Of a DNA stretch of 64,000 nt, positions 51,347-58,583 are shown in pieces. Source of the stretch: Chloracidobacterium sp. Lineage in GTDB: Bacteria; Acidobacteriota; Blastocatellia; Pyrinomonadales; Pyrinomonadaceae. The DNA lies in assembly GCA_016716305.1 (NCBI GenBank), contig JADJWP010000002.1:124001-188000 (forward strand), given 5' to 3'. A program made the position numbers and the translations under genes. The notes below the pieces were generated by a model, which made no database searches, was not told where the DNA came from, and worked only from the letters and a program-made list of their open reading frames with translations. Within the stretch, counting starts at the first letter, position 1. Every line of letters begins with the position of its first letter.

Positions 51347-52378
51347 TCAGGCCGACATCTGGACCGATTCACTATGGTGGATCGATTCGTGAAGCGATTG
51401 AACCATCCTTGATAATTCCTCGTACTGGAGCGGGGTCAGTGCCTGTGCTCCGTCACACAGAGCTTCCTCCGGGCATGGATGGACCTCGATGATCAGTCCG
51501 TCGGCTCCGGCCGCAACACCGGCAAGGGCCATCGGCTGCACCATATAATTATGTCCCGTTCCATGCGAAGGGTCGACGATGATCGGTAAATGCGAAAGAC
51601 GCTGGACGGCCGGGATTATCGATAGGTCAAGAGTGTTGCGGGCATGGTCGGCGAACGTTCGTATGCCTCGTTCGCAGAGGATGACATCGTAATTACCTTC
51701 CGACATGATGTATTCGGCGGCGAGCAGGAATTCGTCAAGCGTTGCGGAGAGGCCGCGTTTCAACAAAATTGGCTTTCTCGTTTTACCGGCGTATTTCAGG
51801 AGCGCGAAATTCTGCATATTCCGTGCTCCGATCTGTATACAGTCGCCGTATTTTTCGACGAGGTCGATACCATGCTCGTCCATTGCTTCTGTGACGATGT
51901 TCAGGCCATATCGATCGCGAACTTCCGCAAGGATCTTTAGGCCTTCCTCGCCCTTGCCTTGAAAAGCATACGGCGAAGTTCGCGGTTTGAACGCCCCGCC
52001 GCGAAAGAACTTGGCACCGCTTGCAGCAACGACCTCGGCGACCCGAAAGACCTGATCAGCGCTTTCGACGGCACACGGGCCGGCGATAACTGCAAGATGG
52101 CCGCCTCCGATCGAAGCGTTCCCAACCTTGATCGTTGATCGTCCAAGCTTAAGGTCGTTCGAGATCAGCTTGTACGGTTTCGTGACCCTGATGGCCTCTG
52201 CGACGCCGGGAAGATTCTCAAAGTGCGTCGGATCGACCGAGCCTCGATTGCCGGTGATCCCGATCGCGGTGCGGCTCTCGCCCGGCATTGGGTGACCGCG
52301 AAAGCCGAGTTTTTCAATGACCTGCACGACCCGATCGATATCGGATTGGGTCGCGTCTGGCTTCATTACGATTAACAT
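51347..52378 (-). CDS. aroF: 3-deoxy-7-phosphoheptulonate (DAHP) synthase
   Basis: The 343-residue enzyme condenses phosphoenolpyruvate and erythrose-4-phosphate, the first step of aromatic synthesis. It is of the type I-beta class: an N-terminal ferredoxin-like regulatory domain (LIVMKPDATQSDIDRVVQVI), then the barrel with AVIAGPCAVESADQVF, FFRGGAFKPRTSPYAFQG, IQIGARNMQNF, GYDVILCERGIRTF-like NYDVILCERGIRTF and IIVDPSHGTGH. It ends the trpEDCFBA run, 55 bases after trpA, so its expression is likely tied to tryptophan supply. Confidence 0.95.
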   Translation of the reverse strand: MLIVMKPDATQSDIDRVVQVIEKLGFRGHPMPGESRTAIGITGNRGSVDPTHFENLPGVAEAIRVTKPYKLISNDLKLGRSTIKVGNASIGGGHLAVIAGPCAVESADQVFRVAEVVAASGAKFFRGGAFKPRTSPYAFQGKGEEGLKILAEVRDRYGLNIVTEAMDEHGIDLVEKYGDCIQIGARNMQNFALLKYAGKTRKPILLKRGLSATLDEFLLAAEYIMSEGNYDVILCERGIRTFADHARNTLDLSIIPAVQRLSHLPIIVDPSHGTGHNYMVQPMALAGVAAGADGLIIEVHPCPEEALCDGAQALTPLQYEELSRMVQSLHESIHHSESVQMSA

Positions 52379-52433
52379 AAAATGTTCTTTTGGCTCTGAC
52401 CTCAGGTGAAAGCCTCTTGGTAAACTTTAAACT

Positions 52434-53246
52434 CTAGGATTCAGCGGCGTCTTTTGCAACCTGCGGCAATAAGCCCCCGATAAAATCACGTATAGTTTCC
52501 ACCGTATTTCCGGTCGCTATCGATCTCTCGATCTCGGCGACGATCGCCGATCCGACGACGGCAGCGTCGGCATATTTCCACACCTCCTCGATCTGGCTCC
52601 GCGTCGAGATGCCGAACCCAACCGCGATCGGAAGGTCAGTGAATCGTCGTGCCCGCTTCACGAGCGTCTCTGCCGATTCGCCTGTTTCTTTCTGTGCTCC
52701 GGTAACACCCGCACGCGAAACCGCGTAAAGAAAGCCACGCGCGCGCTCGCCGATCGAACGAAGTCGATCATCACTGGTGGTCGGTGCGATCAAAGAAATT
52801 AGATCAATTCCGTGTTCGTGCAGTGTTTGTCCGATCTCGGACGCCTCGTCGTCCACAGCGTCCGTGACGAGGACGCCGTCGATCCCCGTCGCCGCGGCGT
52901 CGATAGCGAGCCTTTCAATACCAAAACGGAAAATTGGGTTGAAATAACTAAAAAGTACGATCGGCGTTTCGCACGTCTCCCGGATCTCTCGGACCATCGC
53001 CAGAATATCCTTAAGCGTTACGCCGTTCCCGAGCGCTCGCGTCGATGAGGCCTGTATGGTCGGCCCGTCGGCCATCGGGTCGGTAAATGGAACTCCGAGT
53101 TCGATGATATCGGCCCCCATTCCGGCCAGCGTCAACACGATCTGCGTCGAAGTGGCGAGGTCCGGGTCGCCCGCAGTGATAAAGGGAATAAATCCCTTTC
53201 GCCCGCGTGCTTGCAACATTTCAAATCTCTTGGTTATTCGGTTCAT
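52434..53246 (-). CDS. trpA: Tryptophan synthase alpha chain
   Basis: The 270-residue protein cleaves indole-3-glycerol phosphate to indole. It shows RKGFIPFITAGDPDLATS, the catalytic Glu in GADIIELGVPFTDPMADGP, the second catalytic acid near GIDGVLVTDAVDDEASEI, and GFGISTRSQIEEVWKYADAA. Length is normal. It starts 23 bases after trpB. Confidence 0.96.
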   Translation of the reverse strand: MNRITKRFEMLQARGRKGFIPFITAGDPDLATSTQIVLTLAGMGADIIELGVPFTDPMADGPTIQASSTRALGNGVTLKDILAMVREIRETCETPIVLFSYFNPIFRFGIERLAIDAAATGIDGVLVTDAVDDEASEIGQTLHEHGIDLISLIAPTTSDDRLRSIGERARGFLYAVSRAGVTGAQKETGESAETLVKRARRFTDLPIAVGFGISTRSQIEEVWKYADAAVVGSAIVAEIERSIATGNTVETIRDFIGGLLPQVAKDAAES

Positions 53247-53269
53247 CGAAGTTTATGAAAACACCGGGG

Positions 53270-54472
53270 TCATTTTTCGCGCTTACGCGCGGATAACGCG
53301 GCCACCGTATTGACATCCTTGTCGCCGCGACCTGAAAGATTGCATATGATTATCTGGTTACGATCCATGGCGCCCGCGACCTTCATAACGTAAGCGATCG
53401 CATGCGCCGATTCGAGGGCAGGAATTATCCCCTCGGTCTCTGATAAGTTTCTAAACGCCGCGAGTGCTTCGACGTCTGAAGCCGTTACGTACTCGACGCG
53501 GCCTTCGTTGTGAAGAAATGCATGTTCCGGTCCGACGGAGGCGTAATCGAGCCCTGCCGAAACCGAATGCGTCCGGGCGATCTGGCCGGAATCGTCCTGA
53601 AGCAGGTAGCTTTTCGTTCCCTGCAAAATACCGACAGCAGAGCCATTCAGGAATCTGGCGGCGTGTTCACCTAAACCGCTGCCCTGGCCGCCGGCCTCGA
53701 CACCGATCATGCGTACATCGTCGTCGAGGAAATCGTGGAACAGTCCGATCGAATTCGAACCGCCGCCAACACACGCAACGAGCAGATCAGGGAGCCGGTC
53801 TTCTTTTTCGAGGATCTGCTGACGTGCCTCTTGGCCAATAATGCTCTGAAATTCACGGACCATTAACGGATACGGATGCGGGCCGAGTGCCGAACCGAGC
53901 AAGTAATATGTGTCGGCGACATTGGTGACCCAATCTCGAAGTGCCTCGTTGATAGCATCCTTCAGCGTCCTTGATCCTGAATCAACCCCTCGGACCTCGG
54001 CTCCGAGCAAGCGCATGCGAAAGACATTCAGTTCCTGCCGACGCATGTCTTCAGTGCCCATATAAACGACACAAGCAAGCCCAAAATGGGCACAGACCGT
54101 CGCCGTGGCAACGCCGTGCTGGCCAGCGCCGGTCTCTGCGACGATCCGCGTTTTGCCCATCCGTCGTGCCAGAAGTATCTGACCGATGCAGTTATTTATC
54201 TTGTGGGCGCCCGTGTGGTTCAGATCCTCACGTTTCAGGTAGACCCGAGCACCGCCCAGGACCTCGGTCAACCGTTCAGCGAAATATAGAGGTGTCGGCC
54301 TGCCGACAAAATCTCTGAGCAGTTCATCAAATTCAGCGCGAAAGGCGGCATCATCGCGGTATGCAAAAAAGGACTCGGTCAGCTCATCAAGCGGTGCGAC
54401 CAGCGTTTCCGGAACAAATCGCCCGCCGAACTCACCCCAATAACCTCGATCGTTTGGTTCGTAAATGGTCAT
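53270..54472 (-). CDS. trpB: Tryptophan synthase beta chain
   Basis: The 400-residue PLP enzyme joins indole and serine. The PLP lysine is in LNHTGAHKINNCIGQILLAR; MGKTRIVAETGAGQHGVATA, LLVACVGGGSNSIGLFHDFL and LSGRGDKDVNTVAAL complete the family pattern. This is the standard TrpB1 type. The ATG overlaps the stop of trpF by four bases. Confidence 0.97.
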   Translation of the reverse strand: MTIYEPNDRGYWGEFGGRFVPETLVAPLDELTESFFAYRDDAAFRAEFDELLRDFVGRPTPLYFAERLTEVLGGARVYLKREDLNHTGAHKINNCIGQILLARRMGKTRIVAETGAGQHGVATATVCAHFGLACVVYMGTEDMRRQELNVFRMRLLGAEVRGVDSGSRTLKDAINEALRDWVTNVADTYYLLGSALGPHPYPLMVREFQSIIGQEARQQILEKEDRLPDLLVACVGGGSNSIGLFHDFLDDDVRMIGVEAGGQGSGLGEHAARFLNGSAVGILQGTKSYLLQDDSGQIARTHSVSAGLDYASVGPEHAFLHNEGRVEYVTASDVEALAAFRNLSETEGIIPALESAHAIAYVMKVAGAMDRNQIIICNLSGRGDKDVNTVAALSARKREK

Positions 54473-55095
54473 GCTTGTTTCGCAATTCGAATGAATGACT
54501 CGACCCGTTTCGGATCTTTTATCCCCGGCGACGATTCAACCCCGCTCGCAACATCGACGGCAAATGGCCTGAGCAGGGAAACGGCGTCGGCAACATTTCC
54601 GGGCTTCAATCCCCCCGCCAAGAAAAGCCGCTTTGTTCGGTATTTCACAGTTTTCGCAACTTTCCAATCAAACATCTCACCCGTACCTCCGTAAACCGAG
54701 GGTGAATATGCATCCAGCAGTATCGCATCTGTCTCGAATTCCGCAGCGGTTTCAGGCAAGAAATCCGGGCCCACTCGAAGAGCTTTTATTACAAACAATT
54801 TCGTCCGGGCCCTGAGTTTGGATACAAGATCAGGAGACTCATTTCCGTGTAACTGAATGCCGCTAAGGCCGGTCGTTTCGGCGATCTTGACAACAGTGTC
54901 CTCACTTTCGTCGACAAATACGCCGATGTTCAGTGTAGAGGCCGTCAACTCCCGGATAATGTCCCGGGCAGCATTGGGCGTAATGAACCTCGGGCTTTTC
55001 TCACAGAAATTGAAACCGAGCATGTCCGCACCGAGCCTCGCCGCCGTCGCAGCGTCGCCGAGATTTGTGATGCCGCAGATCTTAACCTTTACCAT
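54469..55095 (-). CDS. trpF: Phosphoribosylanthranilate isomerase
   Basis: The 208-residue TIM-barrel protein has the family start MVKVKICGITNLGDAATAAR with the catalytic Cys, GFNFCEKSPRFITPNAAR, GIQLHGNESPDLVSKL, and LFLAGGLKPGNVADAVSLLR with the C-terminal catalytic region. It isomerises phosphoribosylanthranilate in tryptophan synthesis. Its start overlaps trpC by 14 bases. Confidence 0.95.
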   Translation of the reverse strand: MVKVKICGITNLGDAATAARLGADMLGFNFCEKSPRFITPNAARDIIRELTASTLNIGVFVDESEDTVVKIAETTGLSGIQLHGNESPDLVSKLRARTKLFVIKALRVGPDFLPETAAEFETDAILLDAYSPSVYGGTGEMFDWKVAKTVKYRTKRLFLAGGLKPGNVADAVSLLRPFAVDVASGVESSPGIKDPKRVESFIRIAKQA

Positions 55096-55882
55096 TTAGT
55101 TTACGGAGCTCAGCCGCCGGGTCGCTGCTCCGCATCAGTGATTCGCCAATGAGAAAACCCGAATAGCCGTGTCGCTGAAGTTCGATCAGGTCCTCGTGTG
55201 TCCGAAGGCCGCTCTCAGCGACCATTATCGCATTCGACGGGGCGTGCTTTATCAGGTCACGCGATACGTCTAGCGACACGTCGAACGAATGAAGGTCACG
55301 ATTGTTAACGCCGATAAGTCCGGCTCCGGCTCTTTCGGCGCGTTCAAGCTCCGCGAAAGAGTGGACCTCGATAAGTGCGTCAAGCCCAAACTTGTCTTCG
55401 GCAAGGCTTCGCAATCTCGCGATCTCTGTGTCGTTTAACATCGACGCTATGAGCAGTATCGCGTCGGCACCGGCCGCCGCCGCTTCGACGATCTGAAATT
55501 CGTCGAAGATGAAATCCTTGCGCAATATCGGCAGATCGACGGCTGCTCGCACACGTATAAGGTCGTCGAGCGACCCGCCAAAATGATCCTCCTCGGTCAG
55601 GACCGATATCGCGCTTGCTCCTCCGTCCGAATAAGCCCTTGCCATCTCGGCGGGATCGGCCATGTTGTTGATGTCGCCTTTTGACGGTGAGGCCCTTTTG
55701 AACTCGGCGATCGTGTTGATCAAAGACCGATCGCTCAGGGAACTGGCGAAACGCCTTTGGATCGCGCCCGACCTCGTCCGTTTTGCGATCTCGGTCAACG
55801 ATCCGACATCGGCAGCCGCCTTCGCCGCTTCGACACGGAGACGCCTTGTTGCGACGATCTTTTCGAGTATGGTCCCTTTCAT
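55082..55882 (-). CDS. trpC: Indole-3-glycerol phosphate synthase
   Basis: The 266-residue protein closes the indole ring. Features are IAEFKRASPSKGDINNMADP, ISVLTEEDHFGGSLDDLIRV, LPILRKDFIFDEFQIVEAAA with the catalytic Lys, ALIEVHSFAELERAERAGAG, LIGVNNRDLHSFDVSLD and VAESGLRTHEDLIELQRHGY. It is a separate protein, not fused to TrpF. The ATG overlaps the trpD stop by four bases. Confidence 0.96.
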   Translation of the reverse strand: MKGTILEKIVATRRLRVEAAKAAADVGSLTEIAKRTRSGAIQRRFASSLSDRSLINTIAEFKRASPSKGDINNMADPAEMARAYSDGGASAISVLTEEDHFGGSLDDLIRVRAAVDLPILRKDFIFDEFQIVEAAAAGADAILLIASMLNDTEIARLRSLAEDKFGLDALIEVHSFAELERAERAGAGLIGVNNRDLHSFDVSLDVSRDLIKHAPSNAIMVAESGLRTHEDLIELQRHGYSGFLIGESLMRSSDPAAELRKLNGKG

Positions 55883-56901
55883 ACGGGTATTGCCGAAGCG
55901 AGTTCTTCAAGTTTCCGAAGAGCCTTTCCAACATTTACGGCCTCGGCCGCAACCGTCATCGAAGCCTTGAGATCGCTATTTTCGGTCGCGATATGAATTG
56001 CCGCGGCTGCATTTACGAGGACAATGTCTTTCGCTGCCGAGGAATCCGGTTTTCCGATCAGGACATTTCGTATGGTTTTCCCGCTGTGCACCGCGTCATT
56101 CGATCGGAGATCCCGTAGACCTGCCGGAGCGATGCCGAAATGTTCCGGTTCGATAGTAAACTCGCGCACCGTTCGTCCTTCCACTTCGACGACCATCGTT
56201 CGGCCGTTGATCGATATCTCGTCAAGGCCGTCGTCGCCGTGGACTATCCACGACCTTTTTGTCCCGAGGCGGGCAAGTGCGTTCGCCATTTTCGTCACCA
56301 GCTCTTTGTTCCAGACACCGATCAATTGATGGGGTGCGGAAGCCGGGTTACATAGCGGCCCGACACAATTAAAAATGGTCGGGAAGCCGAGTCCTCGTCG
56401 GACCTTTGCGAGCGTTTGTGAGAGCCGGTGAAAGTTGGGCGCGAACATGAAGGCGATACCGATCTCATTGAGACACATTTCCGCGACGTCCGGCCCGACA
56501 GTCGGATCTATGCCAAGTTCCGAGAGTACATCGGTGCTTCCCGTATTGCTGGTCGCAGCCTTGTTGCCGTGTTTTGCGACTGCGATGCCCGTTCCCGCAA
56601 CGACAAATGACGCGGCGGTTGATACGTTGAAGGTCTTGGCCTTACTGCCTCCTGTCCCGACAATATCGACAAATAGCTCGTGTCTCGAATGTATCGCTTT
56701 CATTCGGGATCGAAGTATTTTTGCGACCGAATAGATCTCGTCTTCAGCAATGCCTTTTTCGTTCCAGGCGCGAAAGACATTTGCAAGCAAGGCCTCATCG
56801 GTATCGTTGATCAAAGCGTCGAGGAACTCCTCGGCGTCGTCGGGGCCGAGGTCGCGGCCAGAACGAAACTCTGTGAATTGGTGCTTCAATATCGAACTCA
56901 T
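55879..56901 (-). CDS. trpD: Anthranilate phosphoribosyltransferase
   Basis: The 340-residue protein transfers phosphoribose to anthranilate. It has VDIVGTGGSKAKTFNVSTAA, VAKHGNKAATSNTGSTDVLS, FMFAPNFHRLSQTLAKVRRG and GPLCNPASAPHQLIGVW. There is no fused glutamine-amidotransferase domain. Its ATG overlaps the trpE stop by four bases. Confidence 0.96.
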   Translation of the reverse strand: MSSILKHQFTEFRSGRDLGPDDAEEFLDALINDTDEALLANVFRAWNEKGIAEDEIYSVAKILRSRMKAIHSRHELFVDIVGTGGSKAKTFNVSTAASFVVAGTGIAVAKHGNKAATSNTGSTDVLSELGIDPTVGPDVAEMCLNEIGIAFMFAPNFHRLSQTLAKVRRGLGFPTIFNCVGPLCNPASAPHQLIGVWNKELVTKMANALARLGTKRSWIVHGDDGLDEISINGRTMVVEVEGRTVREFTIEPEHFGIAPAGLRDLRSNDAVHSGKTIRNVLIGKPDSSAAKDIVLVNAAAAIHIATENSDLKASMTVAAEAVNVGKALRKLEELASAIPV

Positions 56902-58379
56902 GACGATTGATCCTCCGCGAGTTCGATCGCCCGCAACTGTGCTGACGCCTTGTTGACCGTTTCTTCATATTCGGCCGACGGGTCGGAGTCGGCAACGATG
57001 CCCGCACCGGCCTGGACATGAGCTATCCCGTTTTCGAGTACGACGGTTCTGATCGCGATGCATGTGTCCATGTTTCCGGAATAATCGAAATAGCCGACCG
57101 CGCCCGAATATACGCCTCGCGGCGTCGGTTCAAGTTCGGTGATCAACTCTATCGCCCTGACTTTGGGTGCTCCCGACACTGTGCCGGCAGGGAAGCAGGC
57201 CGCAAGAGCGTCGAACCGGTCAAGCCCTTTTCGAAGCCGCGCTGATAGATAGCTGACCAGATGCTGGACGTGCGAATATCTCTCAACACTCATCAGGCCG
57301 TTGACCTTTACACTTCCGTATTCGGCAACTCGTCCAAGATCGTTTCGGCCGAGATCTACCAGCATCAGGTGTTCGGCGACCTCTTTGCGGTCCGCTCGCA
57401 TTTCGTCTGCCAACCGCGAATCCTCGTCGGCCGTCTTGCCGCGCGGCCTGGTGCCCGCTATCGGACGGTATTCCAGGTCGCGGCCACGGCTGCGGACAAG
57501 CATCTCAGGCGATGCACCGATGATAGCCCTGCCGTTCATTCGGATGAGAAACATGTAAGGCGACGGATTCAATGAACGGATCGCACGATAGATCGCGACC
57601 GGCGACGCCGACGTTTCCCGAGAAAACCTCTGAGAAAGAACGACCTGATATGCCGAGCCCGCCGCTATCAGTTCCTTTATCGCCCGAACGCCGTTCTCAA
57701 AGTCGGCACGTTCGAAATTCGAGATCGCTTGTTCTTTTGTCGGCGACTTCGAAGCAGCGGGAAGTTTTACAGGATCATTTTCAAGCGATCGGCGAATCAT
57801 TGCATTTTGCTCGCCCGCAGTTGCTAACATTGACCGCAATTCACTTTCTGAACCGTCCGCCTCGTCGGTAAACACAAGCGAAACGATCTTGATCACCTGC
57901 TTGGCATGATCGAATGCTACGATCGTGCGGCAAAACATGATCTCGGCGTCATTTTCTGATGACGTGATCCGTTGACGGAGGCTCGGTTCGAACCACGCCG
58001 AGCATCCAAATCCAAGCGAACCGATCGCACCTCCGGCAAAACTCGGCAGGTCCTCATGCTCCGATAATCGGTATTTCGCAAAATGCTCACGCAGAAAATC
58101 GAAGACCGGGATATCGATGAAACGCTCACCGGCGGCATCTTTGACCCTTACATGCCGGTCATTGCCGATCGCCGTAAAATGCGGATCGGTACCGATGAAT
58201 GAATATCTCGCCAGGGCTTCGCCACCCTCGACCGATTCCAACAAGAAGGAAGCTTCTCTTTCATTCGCGAGTTTCAGATATACCGCCAACGGCGTCAGCA
58301 GATCGGCCGGCATCGTGACGATCACCGCTATCACATTCGCCTTATCAGCAATTTCTGGTAATTTTTCGAAAGCCTGCAT
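56898..58379 (-). CDS. trpE: Anthranilate synthase component I
   Basis: The 493-residue protein makes anthranilate from chorismate, with ammonia or glutamine through a TrpG partner. The N-terminal LLESVEGGEALARYSFIG includes the LLES motif of the tryptophan feedback site. The chorismate-binding core has SPEMLVRSRGRDLEYRPIAG, TRPRGKTADEDSRLADEM, LVDLGRNDLGRVAEYGSVKV, FPAGTVSGAPKVRAIELITE and GVYSGAVGYFDYSG. The ATG at 58379 directly follows a T8 run. The only SD-like sequence (GGCGG, about 8 bases upstream) lies inside the arm of the attenuator hairpin; an in-frame TTG at 58394 is an alternative. No trpG is in the operon. Confidence 0.96.
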   Translation of the reverse strand: MQAFEKLPEIADKANVIAVIVTMPADLLTPLAVYLKLANEREASFLLESVEGGEALARYSFIGTDPHFTAIGNDRHVRVKDAAGERFIDIPVFDFLREHFAKYRLSEHEDLPSFAGGAIGSLGFGCSAWFEPSLRQRITSSENDAEIMFCRTIVAFDHAKQVIKIVSLVFTDEADGSESELRSMLATAGEQNAMIRRSLENDPVKLPAASKSPTKEQAISNFERADFENGVRAIKELIAAGSAYQVVLSQRFSRETSASPVAIYRAIRSLNPSPYMFLIRMNGRAIIGASPEMLVRSRGRDLEYRPIAGTRPRGKTADEDSRLADEMRADRKEVAEHLMLVDLGRNDLGRVAEYGSVKVNGLMSVERYSHVQHLVSYLSARLRKGLDRFDALAACFPAGTVSGAPKVRAIELITELEPTPRGVYSGAVGYFDYSGNMDTCIAIRTVVLENGIAHVQAGAGIVADSDPSAEYEETVNKASAQLRAIELAEDQSS

Positions 58380-58411
58380 AAAAAAAACCGCCAACGATTT
58401 TCATTGGCGGT
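58380..58411 (-). terminator. Attenuator terminator of the trp operon
   Basis: On the minus strand ACCGCCAA (58411-58404) pairs perfectly with TTGGCGGT (58394-58387) around a 9-base loop, and eight T (58387-58380) follow and abut the trpE ATG. It lies between the leader ORF and trpE, so it can end transcription before the structural genes. Its 3' arm also contains the SD-like GGCGG of trpE. Confidence 0.88.
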
Positions 58412-58446
58412 AGGGCTCGGAAACGGAGGATCTGAAATTGACTAGA

Positions 58447-58545
58447 TCAGTCGAATACAGAACCATTTTTCGCAAACACGACCGCAGATGCCCGCCAGCT
58501 TTGCCAGCGCGTATGAACGATCGAACTTAGGCCGTGTTTGTACAT
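58447..58545 (-). CDS. trpL: Putative trp leader peptide
   Basis: A 32-codon ORF begins at the ATG at 58545, four bases after TTGGAG (a good Shine-Dalgarno sequence), and ends at a TGA (58449-58447), 36 bases before the attenuator stem. It starts MYKHGLSS and contains two Trp codons, at positions 14 and 17 (TRWQSWR, 58506-58504 and 58497-58495). A Trp-rich short ORF with a ribosome site, followed by an intrinsic terminator and then trpE, is the arrangement of ribosome-stalling attenuation. Two Trp codons alone could be chance; the position and the terminator make the case. There is no homology evidence. Confidence 0.7.
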   Translation of the reverse strand: MYKHGLSSIVHTRWQSWRASAVVFAKNGSVFD

Positions 58546-58554
58546 TACTCCAAT

Positions 58555-58583
58555 ATCTATCAGAAACGGGTCTGACGTGTCAA
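58555..58583 (-). promoter_or_regulatory. Possible trp operon promoter
   Basis: A perfect TTGACA lies at 58583-58578, directly after the argS stop codon, with GATAGAT near 58561-58555 as a poor -10. If used, transcription would begin very near the leader peptide's ribosome site, leaving little room. A promoter further upstream inside argS, or read-through from argS, is an alternative. Confidence 0.4.
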
